DNA of 64,000 nt, from contig CAYXTR010000001.1 of NCBI GenBank assembly GCA_964468185.1, positions 1 to 64,000 of the forward strand, in the 5' to 3' direction. A program made the position numbers and the translations under genes. The DNA comes from JANQFV01 sp964468185. GTDB taxonomy: Bacteria > Planctomycetota > Phycisphaerae > UBA1845 > Fen-1342. The notes below the pieces were generated by a model. The model did not search any database. It worked only from the letters and a program-made list of their open reading frames with translations, and had not been told where the DNA came from. Positions 8,801-18,100 of the stretch are shown piece after piece (the stretch's first letter is position 1; every line of letters starts with the position of its first letter).

Positions 8801-10528
8801 ATTCCCGACGAGTGTGAGCCGGACTGTAACGGCAACGGCGTGCCGGATGAGTGGGACATTGCGCAAGGTAGCGCGGAAGATTGCAATGCCAATGGGGTGC
8901 CGGACGAGTGTGATATCGCGGGTGGTGCTGCGGAGGACTGTAACGACAATGGTGTACCGGATTCGTGTGATCTGGCGGAGGGTGCTGCCAGTGACTGCAA
9001 TCTCAATGGCGTGCCCGATCTTTGCGATATTGCCGCGGGATACAGTGAAGACCTGAACGGGGATGGGATCCCGGACGAGTGTGGGCCGTGTGTTGTGGGT
9101 GAGACAGGGCAGATTCTGTCGAGCGATACGGCTGCGGGGGATGGATTCGCTGAGACCATCGCCGCGACTGGAGAATTGCTGGTGGTTGGCGTGCCGGACC
9201 ATGATGGGGCGGGCACGAACTCGGGGGCGGTGGACGTATTCCGGCGCAGCGGCCAGCAGTGGGTATTTGAAGCGCGGCTGGTGGCATCGGATGCGGAGGC
9301 GCATGACCGGTTCGGAGCAAGCGTCGCCGCGGATGGCGATACGATCGTGATTGGCGCGCCGTTGGATGACGACCGGGCGTTCAACGCGGGGGCGGTGTAC
9401 GTCTTCACGTATTCGGGCGGTGTCTGGCAGCAGCAGACGAAGCTGACGGTGGCGTTCAGTCATATGAATGACAGGTTCGGTACGGCGGTGGGGGTAGCGG
9501 GCGATACGCTGGTGGTGGGCGTGCCGTTTGATGATGACGTCGGGCAGGATGCGGGCTGTGTGTGGGTGTTTGTACGGCAGGGTACGTCCTGGTCATCGCA
9601 GGCAGTACTGCACGGCTTTGATGCGGCGGCCCTGGACTACTTCGGGAGTGCCGTGGCGATTGACGCGGATAGGCTCGCCGTTGGTGCCCATGGTCAGGAT
9701 GGGGGGGCGCTGAACGCTGGAGCTGCCTATATGTTCATGCGCACGGGGTCATTGTGGCTGCACGAGACGAAGTTGTTGGCGAGTGATGCGCAGGCGGGGG
9801 ATGAGTTCGGGCGGAGCGTGGCATTGCGCGGGGTACGCGTGGCGATTGGTGCGCCTGGCGCGGATGGACCGGCAGCGAATGCTGGTGCGGCTTACGTGTT
9901 CGTGAAGCCGGGGGTCAACTGGTTGCCGGAGGGAGTGGTTGTGGCAGATTCCCCGCGGAGTGGAGCCCGGTTCGGCGGGGCCGTTGCGCTCGGGGATGGG
10001 CTCTTGGCAGTTGGTGCGGCGGATGACGATACTCAGGGGGATGGAGCCGGCTGTGTCGTGGCATTTGCCTATGACGGCGCGACTTGGCAGGCTGGGGCGA
10101 GCTTCCTGGCGGCGGAGGGTTCGGCGGATGATCAGTTGGGCCGCGCGGTAGCGATTGTCGATGAGACCGCGCTGGTGGGTGTGCCGGGTGCGGACGGTGG
10201 CGAGGTTGACTGCGGGGCAGTGTACGTCTGGCGCGGACTGGGTGATTGCAACGCGAACGAGACATTTGATCTGTGTGACATCGCACGCGGGAATGCCGCT
10301 GACGCTAACGGCAATGGTGTGCCGGATGGGTGTGAGTCGTTGCGGGGGGATATGAACTGCGACGGTGCGGTCGACTTCGGAGACATCGCGCCGTTTGTCA
10401 CGGCCTTGAGCGGGCAGGCTGGCTATGAGACCGAGTACCCGGATTGTGACTGGTTCAACGCCGACTGCAACGGCGATGGCGCAGTGAACTTCGATGACAT
10501 CGCGGCGTTCGTCGGACTGTTGGCGTAG
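2852..10528 (+). CDS. Giant secreted papain-like (C1A) protease with calcium-loop repeats, FG-GAP propeller and dockerin-like tail
   Basis: A 2558-residue predicted exported protein. A signal segment (about 17-39) precedes a papain-family domain (about 105-315) with a complete active site: Gln117, Cys123 (GCGACWAF), His266 (INHVVVLVGW) and Asn287 (RNSWGTEWGEDGYM). From residue 321 to 2079 I count about 88 short repeats of the type DCNGNGVPDECDIADGTS, mostly in triplets of 19, 19 and 13 residues. Two related beta-rich domains are inserted at about 938-1066 and 1423-1549. Residues about 2080-2463 are FG-GAP-like blades (GDTIVIGAPLDDD). The last ~70 residues are two dockerin-like motifs (GDMNCDGAVDFGDI, DCNGDGAVNFDDI). 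Start: AGGAG at 2841-2845, six bases before ATG. The usual protease propeptide is short or missing. Confidence 0.88.
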   Translation: MPVVGLLDDVAVRTSRLYRVAYVLCGLLVPLLLVDAAVGQLSEGELQRLRERGQREGWTFSIGQTDATRRPLGDLCGAVEPPDGSSGRTPVRLSPCLDLPSSFDWRDYDACPPIRNQSGCGACWAFAAIGSMECSIRINTGLAIDLSEQWLISCTDAGGCGGGWHYDAFDHLLCEEEATDPCGDHGGVLETDFPFVAYEAPCACPYPHSYCLADWTMIAGGWGTIEQLKQAIYTYGPIAGCVYVNDPFRAYTGGVFNACEDRVINHVVVLVGWDDTQGEEGVWIVRNSWGTEWGEDGYMRIEYGCSRIGYRACFIEYDWFDCNGNGVGDHKDIADGTSEDCNNNGVPDECDLDNGNSEDVNGNGVPDECEADCNDNGIPDDIDLANGTSEDCNGNGVPDECDIADGTAMDCNANGVPDTCDIADGTSNDIDGNGVPDECEEDCNGNGLPDGYDIAQGTSEDCNANGVPDECDVAGGASNDVNGNGIPDECEPDCNENGVPDEWDVSSGSSADCNGNGVPDECDVDGGGSSDVNANGIPDECEPDCNGNGVPDDFDILIGISEDCNENSVPDECDLHDGTSVDCNVNEIPDECDIAEGTSGDCNANGVPDECDIAGGGSDDVNGNSVPDECEPDCNGNGVPDDWDIAQGTSADCNANGVPDECDVGGGGSSDVNGNGVPDECEPDCNDNGIPDDWDIATGGSQDCNANDVPDECDIATGSSEDVNGNGVPDECDADCNENGVPDDWDIAQGTSADCNANGVPDECDLAGGDSADCNENGVPDECDIAGGAANDVNGNGVPDECEPDCNGNGVPDGWDIAQGTSEDCNGNGVPDACDLAGGASNDVNENGIPDECEEDCNGNGIPDEYDLAQGTSGDCNGNAVPDECDIAGGTSLDTNGNGIPDECEGDCNNNGVSDYEDIANGTSQDCNENGIPDECELGGFHAESDMLSPIGDGSPQSVALGAIPEATSDVTLEFVARGDFGSTSERVDVDINGIDVGSLFVTGASDCSASGDAETLIVPREDFNAVIAGGDVVINMVASSTVDPDKCSNPASYIRVTVMYESAGNDCNDNGVPDSCDVADGTSGDVNSNGVPDECEPDCNGNGVPDDWDVATETSPDCNGNGQPDECDVADGTSQDVNGNGVPDECEADCNGNGVPDDHDIAEGTSQDCNGNGVPDECDIADETSNDVNDNGIPDECEPDCNENGVPDDWDIVTGTSADCNDNSVPDECDITGGTSGDINENGIPDECEPDCNGNGLPDEYDIAQGTSADCNNNGVPDECDVAGGGSNDVNGNGVPDECEDDCNGNGVPDGYDISSGTSQDCNNNGVPDECDIADGTSADVNANAVPDECEPDCNGNGTPDDYDIAEGLSDDCNGNDVPDECDIADGTSMDCNGNAVPDECDVAGGGSEDCNGNGVPDECELGGFSAASEQLSPIGAGAPQSFTLVNPPVAVGDVLLAFVARGDLASSNEHIVVDINGVPVGTVFVSGASDCASGDTDELLLTADTFNQAAAGGAAVVTMTASAAVAPDMCSNPTSYIAVTVTFTVSGNDCNGNGVPDECDIADGTSNDVNANGVPDECEPDCNGNGVPDSWDLQVGTSADCNENGQPDECDIASGAADDVNGNGVPDECDPDCNANGLPDDYDIAQGTSADCNGNGIPDECDIASGNSADVDGNGVPDECEADCNGNGVPDAFDIANGTSEDCNTNGVPDECDLAQGTSSDVNGNAVPDECEADCNGNGVPDDWDIATGNSQDCNGNDVPDECDLADGTAEDVNGNGIPDECDPDCNENGVPDDWDISTGTSEDCNGNGVPDECDLAEGSSSDVNGNNVPDECDPDCNENGLPDDYDIAQGTSPDCNENGIPDECDVAAGTSSDVNGNGVPDECEPDCNENGVPDDWDIVVGTSADCNQNGVPDECDLANGTSVDENGNGVPDECDQDCNENGVPDDLDIANGTSGDCNENGVPDECDLAEGTSNDVNGNGIPDECEPDCNGNGVPDEWDIAQGSAEDCNANGVPDECDIAGGAAEDCNDNGVPDSCDLAEGAASDCNLNGVPDLCDIAAGYSEDLNGDGIPDECGPCVVGETGQILSSDTAAGDGFAETIAATGELLVVGVPDHDGAGTNSGAVDVFRRSGQQWVFEARLVASDAEAHDRFGASVAADGDTIVIGAPLDDDRAFNAGAVYVFTYSGGVWQQQTKLTVAFSHMNDRFGTAVGVAGDTLVVGVPFDDDVGQDAGCVWVFVRQGTSWSSQAVLHGFDAAALDYFGSAVAIDADRLAVGAHGQDGGALNAGAAYMFMRTGSLWLHETKLLASDAQAGDEFGRSVALRGVRVAIGAPGADGPAANAGAAYVFVKPGVNWLPEGVVVADSPRSGARFGGAVALGDGLLAVGAADDDTQGDGAGCVVAFAYDGATWQAGASFLAAEGSADDQLGRAVAIVDETALVGVPGADGGEVDCGAVYVWRGLGDCNANETFDLCDIARGNAADANGNGVPDGCESLRGDMNCDGAVDFGDIAPFVTALSGQAGYETEYPDCDWFNADCNGDGAVNFDDIAAFVGLLA
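3812..9088 (+). repeat. Protein-coding array of about 88 calcium-loop repeats
   Basis: DNA repeats of 57 and 39 bases encode DxNxNGVPDECxx units. Typical triplets read DCNGNGVPDDWDIAQGTSA, DCNANGVPDECDVGGGGSS, DVNGNGVPDECEP. Two interruptions at about 5663-6050 and 7118-7497 encode the inserted domains. Synonymous positions vary a lot between copies, so the protein rather than the DNA sequence seems conserved. Similar units are common in planctomycete surface proteins and resemble dockerin or thrombospondin type 3 calcium loops. Confidence 0.9.
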
Positions 10529-10675
10529 GCTCGTCGGCAGGCGCGAACACACGCACACCCGAAGGTCCGAAACGAGGCCGTCTGGACGGTGTGTTACAGG
10601 AACGGTAGTGGGTCGTCGCGGCAATTAAGCGCTGGGCTGCGGAATTGACGCTACGCTTCTTCGCGGCTCGGCGAA

Positions 10676-11917
10676 TCAGCGACTTACTCGCCTGAGGAAC
10701 GGCGTGATATCGGCGTGATCGACCAGTCCGTCGTGGTTACAGTCGGCATGGAAGAGCGAACAGTCGGGGAAACTGCTCTCGTAGGCGGCTGGATCCGTGA
10801 TGGCGAGAGCGAAGGGGGCGATGTCATCGAAGGTGAGGATTGCGTCACAATTCAGGTCGCCGCAAGCTGATTCGTAGGCGCCCAAGTCTACCACGCGGTT
10901 AAGTACCCGCGGCCGGCCATCGAGGTCGGTCTCTTCGGCTCCGGGCACGAAAGCGGGATCGCCGGCGTCAAGGAGCGGTGATGCCGTCTTCAGGCGATAG
11001 TTATTGTCTGCAGGAGTGTCCGGGTTGTTGTCGGGTCCGTCGGCGTCGATGAACAGCGGAGTCTCTTCGAAGTTGCCCAGGCCCCAGTTCAGGATGCAAT
11101 CCGGCGGAACGCGGACATCGCCCGGGCCACCTTCGAGCACGCAGTAGCGCACCTTCGCGGTGGCCACGGCACCGAGTGCCAGCGCGGGGCCGGCCTCGAA
11201 GGCCTGGTTGTAGTGCAGGATTGAGTTTGCCAGTGTGAGATCGCTCGTGGCGTTCAGGATGCCTCCGCCGATATCAGCTTCGTTGCGTACCAGTGTAGTG
11301 CCTTCGACGAAGACGGTGCTGTAAATGACACTCGCGATACCGCCGCCGCCCACAGCCTGATTGCTATGGATCAGGCAATTGCGGATGCTGGCGGTCGACT
11401 CGAGCACGAGAAGGGCACCGCCGACGTCCGCCCGGCACGAGTGGATTTCACAGTTGGCCAGATCCAGCGCGGCGCCGCCAGTGCAGCGCAATGCGCCACC
11501 CAATGCGCCGCGCGCATTGATGAGGCGCAGGCCGGTGATTGAGACGGTTATGCCGCTTCCGTGGATCTGGAACCCGGGGGAGGCCTTGCGGCAGTCGATG
11601 ACGCAGTCGGCAGATGCGCTCGCGGAACGGAGCTGGATCGACTTGTTTGCGATGATCACATTGCAGTTGCCGCGATTGCTATAGACGCCAGCGGCCAGGC
11701 GGATCTTGTCACCTGAAATTGCCGCGTCGACCGCCTCCTGGATTGCATCGAAGGGGTGTGCAGGCGAGCCGTCCTCTTGCGGATCGCTGATCAGTGGGTC
11801 GCCTGGCCCGGGGTCGTTTGGCGCATCGTCGTCAACGTACCATGTTTCGGCGAGACATGGCGAGAGTGCAAAGGCCAGCGAAACTACGACGAGACTGGCG
11901 CGTCTGGTGGGTGACAT
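10676..11917 (-). CDS. Secreted right-handed beta-helix protein with dockerin-like C terminus
   Basis: A 413-residue exported protein. The signal peptide ends CLA, followed by ETWYVDDDAPNDPGPG, a common opening of planctomycete beta-helix proteins. Residues about 55-260 contain the AIQEAVDAA...GDKIRLAAGVY motif and imperfect rungs typical of pectate-lyase-like and polymorphic outer membrane protein folds. Asn and Asp ladders (NCEIHSCRADVGGALL) support this. The final ~65 residues carry two dockerin-like motifs (GDLNCDAILTFDDIAPF, DCNHDGLVDHADITPF) like those of the giant protease nearby. An in-frame TTG lies 21 bases upstream, but this ATG has AAAGGG six bases before it and leaves a clean signal peptide. 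Substrate and enzymatic activity cannot be told. Confidence 0.8.
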   Translation of the reverse strand: MSPTRRASLVVVSLAFALSPCLAETWYVDDDAPNDPGPGDPLISDPQEDGSPAHPFDAIQEAVDAAISGDKIRLAAGVYSNRGNCNVIIANKSIQLRSASASADCVIDCRKASPGFQIHGSGITVSITGLRLINARGALGGALRCTGGAALDLANCEIHSCRADVGGALLVLESTASIRNCLIHSNQAVGGGGIASVIYSTVFVEGTTLVRNEADIGGGILNATSDLTLANSILHYNQAFEAGPALALGAVATAKVRYCVLEGGPGDVRVPPDCILNWGLGNFEETPLFIDADGPDNNPDTPADNNYRLKTASPLLDAGDPAFVPGAEETDLDGRPRVLNRVVDLGAYESACGDLNCDAILTFDDIAPFALAITDPAAYESSFPDCSLFHADCNHDGLVDHADITPFLRRVSR

Positions 11918-12060
11918 ATTCGGCCCTTTCTTCACCAACCACTGTACAGCCTACGTAGGGCCGCGGCGCATTTCCAGAGGAAATTCGTCGTGCGCGGTTG
12001 CGCTGTTTCGGTGTTCATCCGGCGTGACTGACCGCCGTGGGTGTTGTGGCATCCGTATAG

Positions 12061-12106
12061 CAAAGAAACACCCTCGCGCCCGGTGGCTTATCGGGGGCGA
12101 GGGTGT
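12061..12106 (-). terminator. Terminator of the DUF11-like giant gene
   Basis: A perfect 10-bp inverted repeat (ACACCCTCGC at 12068-12077, GCGAGGGTGT at 12097-12106) is followed, on the minus strand, by TTTCTTTG. It sits about 30 bases past the stop of the minus-strand gene. Confidence 0.8.
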
Positions 12107-12137
12107 GTGATAGCGCTACGCGTACGCCGAATGCGCT

Positions 12138-15100
12138 TTAGTCGGTCAAGTTGTTGATGCCGAGCCAAATCGCGAGGTCACTATCCAGCACGCGGATTTG
12201 GCGGCCGTCCTTTGAAATCAGAACGGCATCCGGCGCGTAGAAATCGAACATGAGCATCGACGGCATCCAGTCGTACTCATCGCCGTCAAGGTCAAGCTGG
12301 CCGTACGGCTCGAGCAGGAGGTCGCCGGTCTCGTCACCAATCAGACCGCGGAAGGCGGCCGCACTGTACTCCCAGGCGTCGCCGTGGTCGTAGCGGACGA
12401 TCGTGGCGCCGCCGTAGAGGTGATTCCAGCGAATCTCCTGGAAGTTACCGTCGACGGCCCAGGCGACGACCCAGCCATGCATCCGCAGACCGCCGGGATT
12501 GCGCGGATCGGGATCGGGGTGCATCGCGTCTGAAATGACGGTGAATGGCGATACGCCCTTCGGCAGTCCGGTGCGCACGGACCAATAGGTCGGCTCGTTC
12601 TCAGTCAGCATGATGTCGTTGTCAACCCAGAACTGGCAATCCACCTCGGGGTCGAGCGGATGGGCGACGAAGAACAGTTTGATCTGAACGCCGGACGTGA
12701 AGTCGTTGTTCAGCGTGATAAACGTATCCTGGATCAGGTTACCCTGGGCGTCCCACTTCAGCTCGATCTTCGGGAAGACGAGCAGGCTGCCCTTGGTCGT
12801 TGCATCGACGCGATCGGGTGCCGGCGGGGGATCAGGGAGGCTCGGCAGTTCGGCGTTTCCGCCACTGACGGGCAATTCGCGATCGTCGCCGCCGAGTGGT
12901 TCACCAGCCTGCTCGCCGTCGTCCAGATTCGCGGGCATCGGGTCTTCCAGGTCGAGCATGGTGAGCTGACCGGCTTCCTGACCGGCGCCTTGGACGTTCG
13001 CGCCGCTATACGCGTACTGGGGTGGCTCGCCGCCGAACTCAATGACCTGGGACAACACGGCCAGGATGGGCATATCGACGCTATCGGGGCACAACGTGCT
13101 TTCCATGCCGTCGAGGCGTGCGTGGCCAAGATTGGTCTGGAGCCACGTGTTCAGGAAGTTGTTCGGCGGATCGGGGGCGCCGGGGATCGCGCCGATGGTC
13201 CACTGCGAGAGGTAGCGCTCGTCCCAGGCGATGACGCAACGCTCCGTGCCGGAGAACAACACCTCGTTCTCGTTCCAGATCCAGAACTTGGCCTTGGTGC
13301 TCGGGCAGCCTTCGGGGTTGTAGGTGATCCTGGCGTCGCACTCCGTCTCCAGCGGGTCGGGGCCGGGGCCGGAGTCGCAGACTTCGGTACCGGTGTAGTC
13401 GCCATCAGCGGTAACCACCGCGATATTCTCGTAGGTTTCACCTTCGCCGCCGACGAAGGCGATCAACGCAGCCTCGTCAGGAATCAGGATCTCGCACGTG
13501 GCGGTTTCCGAGCCGCTGAGCGGGATGTCCGGCAGCGTGAGGCATGTGTCGTTGGTGCCGTCACAGGCGCCGGTGCACAGATCACATGGGCCGACCGTTG
13601 CGCCCGCCATTAGTGCTTGGTTGACGAGGGTATCGTCGCAAAGCACTACGTTTGTCAGGGGCACGTCGCCGGTGTTGTAGACCGTATACGTGTAGATCAG
13701 CCGCATCGGGAATGATACGGTCGTGTCGTCGAGTAGGATGCTCGAGCTGGGGCCGTATTCGATCGAACCGTCATCGTTGTTGTCGACGGAGATCGTCTTG
13801 TCGCAATCGATCTCCGGCAGCAGCACCTCGACCTCAGCTTCCGCGTCCGCTTCAGCACACGACTCGTCCTCGAGCGGCGGCGGCGGGGCACACGCTTCAG
13901 CATAGGCCTCGACCGTGACCTCGTTGAGGATGTCGACCTCGCCGAGCGTCAAGTCGAAGGAGATCGTGAGTGCTTCGCCGGGGGAGATCCAGGGGTTGCC
14001 CGGGAACGGACGGCAGGCGCCGAAAGTAAACTCGCGCTGGACGCCGTTCGTATTGAAACCTTGGTCACAGATGCACGTCGTCGCGTCGGTCGCACCGAGC
14101 AGGGCCGAACAGGCAGTGAAGCCGAGATTCGGCGTCATCAGATCGTCGACCTTGATGCGCGGGATCTTCACCGTGCCGCTGGTGTTCTGCACGGTGACGA
14201 CGAAGCGGACGCACGCATTCGGCGCGGCTTCCATCGTGTCACCACCCGGCGGCGGATCGATGATGTTCCCGTTCGGGCATTCGATGCAGAAAACTTCCTT
14301 GGTGACGTTCAGGCTGCACTCGGGCGGGGGCGTGATTTCGGCTTCGCACTCGGCTTCGTCGCCGTTGCCGGGGCAGACGCCGGTGGGTTCGCCGGATACT
14401 TCGGCCTTCGTTTCGAAGATGCCGGAGTTGGTGCCGCCGTCGTTCGTCGCGAGGTCGCGCATGGCCGCGGCGGTCTCGACGCGGATGCAGCAATCCCAGG
14501 TCTCAGAGTCGCCGGCCGTGACGAGCTTGGTGTCGCCGATCTCGCAGGCGTCTTCATCGACGAAGGAGACGCCCGGTGTGGTGTTGACGGCATTGATCAG
14601 GTCCTGCTCGGTGAGCGTGACGTTGGCATCGACGTCGCCGACGTTGTCGACGGTGACCCGCTGGCACAGGATGGCGGGGAAGACGATGGCTTCGCCGCCG
14701 TCGGCGGTGCCGAGGTCGATGTTGTTGCTGTAGTCGATGTAGCCCTCGGGGTCGGGCCCGGGTTCGCAGTCGGCATCAGCATCCCACAGAACCGACCACT
14801 CCTTGGTGCACTCGATGTCGAAGGGGAGGATGTCGAGGGTGACGATGGCTTCGGGGAGTCCGACGACCGTAAAGGCCGGGCCGCAGCAATTCGGCGGCGG
14901 CTCGCACGGCGTTGTACCGTTAAGTTGCGTGACGGCGTTACTCGCATCAAGGGCCGGGTCCGCCGTATCCGGAATTCGCGCATCGAAGGTGATCTCGAGC
15001 ACGTCGCCGATCTCGAAGTACTCTGTGCCGCCGCAGGCGCCCGGATCCCAGTCGAACGGGGTTCCATTGACATTGAAGCCGGCGGGCGTTGAGCAGGTGA

Positions 15101-18100
15101 TCGGGTTGCCGTTGCGATACAGGGTGAAGACGACGTTGTCCTGGAACGTGATCTGGCCAGGTTGCGTCGCCATTTCGTCCGCGAGCGTCAGTTCGCAGGC
15201 GCCGCAGGAATCACTGAACTGCGGGTCCGAAGTGTTCTCGATCTCGATCTTGAACCGGACGCACGAGCCGGGGATGACCTCGATCGTGCCCTCGTAATCG
15301 CCGATGAGCTCGCCGTTGGGGCCGCACTCGGTCAGGCAGACGACCTGTTTGGTGACGGTGAGTTCGCACTCGACCGTGCAAACCGTGGCGTCGTCATCGA
15401 GATCGATCGAGCCGAGCGTCTCCGGAATGCAGATGTCGCCGAGATTGGTTGCTGTGGCCGACATAAGGCCGCAGTTGGTGTAGCAATAGGGATTGCTTTC
15501 GCCCGGCGGATCATCCGGACACTGCGCCGGGGCGTTGTCGTCGACGGCCAGGAAGGCGGCGAGATCGTCTGAAGTCTCGATTTCGATCATGCAGTAGACG
15601 CTCGCCTCACCCGGCGTGCCGCCGACGGCCTTGGGAACGGTGATGGTCACGCCGGAGGGGCAGACCTCGCACTCGCCCGGGACGAATGAGACGCCTGTGG
15701 TGTTGTTCACGTCTTCACACAGGTCTTCGTCGGTGATAAGGACCTCTTCATCGACCTCGCCATAGTTGAACACCTGATAGCGATAGCGGATGCAGATGGG
15801 CTCCTCAGGCTCGCCGAAAGCACCGGCGGGGATGGTCAGGTTGTCGACGAACTCGTTGCAGCCTTCAGGGTCGCCGCAGTCGTCGCACAGCGCGACCGTC
15901 TTCTCAAAATCGACATTGCGGCAAAGGACGTTGATCGCGACGACGTTGTCGTCGAAGTCCTGGGCGACTTCGCGGATGGTGTCCGGTACCACGTTGTCGG
16001 TATCGAAGACGGTGATCGTGGGCGTCGGTTCGGTGTATTCGCCGAAGACCGTGACGTGGTTCTCGATATCGACCAGGCCGCCTTCGCACTCGTTGCAGAA
16101 CTGCTCATCAACGGTGACGACGGCGCGGAAGAAGATGCGGACCTGGTCGCCGTCGATGTCATTGCAGACGTCGATGGGATTGAGCGGCCCGAGCAGGACG
16201 GCGTCGTTGGGGTCGTTATCGGTATCGATACTGGGGAGAAAGTCCACGAAGAAGTCCGAAGCGAAGCCAAGGGCGTCGGCGTTTTGCGGCGGAATCTGGC
16301 CCATGCCACTGCTCACGACGTCGTCGCCGCCAACCGTGGTGCTGGCGTCGATGACGCCGTTCGGGCCGGGACCGATGATGATCGCACCCGGCGGGACCGG
16401 AGTGCCGAAGGGCACTACCTGCACGTCGTCTCCGTCGGGATCGGTCGGGTCGATCTGGCTGGTTGCGATGTTGTTTCCGCCATCGATCACGTAGTCGCCA
16501 GCGCGTGCGAGCGTAACGCGAAGTGCGGGGTTGATGAGTGAAGTGAGCTGCTTATCGTCCCCGGCCGGCGTCGTATCGATTGCCCCGTTTTCACCGGGAA
16601 GGATGATGACGAGCGGGAAGGGGGTGTCCGGGTCGGGGGCCGGCAGCGTGGCGCCGAGCGGGAAGACCTGAATGTCGTCGCCGGTGGCCTCGGTGTTCAC
16701 GATGCCGTTGCCGCCGTCCGTGATGGCGGCCGTGATCGGGGTGATCGTGGCATCGCCGCAGAGGCTGGCGACCTCGTCGAGGACCGAGACGTCCAGGGGT
16801 ACGTTACCGTGGTTGGATACCGTGAGTTCGAAATCGACCACGGCACCACCGACAGCATCCAGCACGGGGATCGGCGTCGTGTCGCTCGGCTCGCGCCACG
16901 CGGTCGAACTCACCTCATCCTGGCAGCGGATACGCTTCTTGACCTCGATGTCGGGGATGGGGAGGAACCATTGCACTGACGCAAAATCCTCCGCAGAGCC
17001 TTCGGGCGTAGAATCGCTCGTTGTGAAGATGCCTCCCGTCGCGAGGCGAAGGCGGCTAACCTCGTATGGTTCGCCGTTCAGGTCGTGGTAATACTGCCAG
17101 ACCCAGGAATCCACTTCCTTAAACAGAAACTCGACGTCATCATTGAACTCACCGTCCTCACCACGCGCAGCAATCGACTCGAAGATTGTCGCTGCTGGAT
17201 TATCCGGCCACGAGGTGACGCCGAACGGAGGGGCCGTCTCGACGAGCGAGTCGTCCAGGGGCGGCCCACCGTCGAATACCTGCCAGAACAGATCGAGGGT
17301 ATCCGGACCGGTAGCGTTAAGGTAAACCTCCTGGAAACCTGTGTCGGGAACTGGGCTGATCTGGTCCTCCTGGCACAGCAGAATACGGACCCCATAAACC
17401 TCTTGCGGATTCGGTGTGTCGAACCACTTCACGTCATAGTTGCCGATTCCCGGGAGGTTCAAGAATCGTGTGAGAGTGTTCGGGTGTCCGTCGCCATCCG
17501 TGTCATACGGTACAATCGTTGGAAAGACTGGGGGATCAAAGGAATACAGCACCGGTAAGCCGTTGTTTTGCCACGTGCCCGGGTTTGAATCAATATCGGG
17601 CATTAGGCGCACATCGACGTTTCGCGACGGCGTTCCAGGCCCTTGAACAGTCCTTGATTCCCCGTTGGCTATATCTAAACCGACGTAGAGTATGCTATCG
17701 TCAACAATACCGGCTATCGGGTTGTCGGGGTCCGGGAGCAGACCATCCGAGTCGGGCAAGTAGATTGCGACCAACTGCCCTACATTGTAGCAGGAACGCA
17801 GCACAGAAAAGTCGACATTGAATCCCTCCCCGTACCCGCCACCTAGAGCGTTCCAATCGCAGAGTTGCTCGCCATCGTCCTGGCCGCAGAAATCCGGAAG
17901 AGATGTATCCGAAATGGCCGCATCGCGAAAGCCATCTGGGCCCGGCAATCCTTCACTTTGGAGCACATCCGTTCGGATTACCGCCACGCCGGCCCCAGTC
18001 ATGGGCCAAGGCCGAACCTGGGTGACGCGCGCCTGGGTGGGGCCGAATCCAATAACGCCGAGCCACCCCTCCGCGTTTGGGTCGATATCCTGCACCGTGT

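Noticed and set aside
3812..9088. CRISPR-like or satellite DNA repeat
   Set aside because: The period follows codon structure, spacers are absent, and copies differ mainly at silent positions, so it is a protein repeat array.
3838..9463. Several long minus-strand frames over the protease repeats
   Set aside because: They mirror the periodic coding repeats (PLQSGSHSSGTP-type strings) and carry no independent signals.
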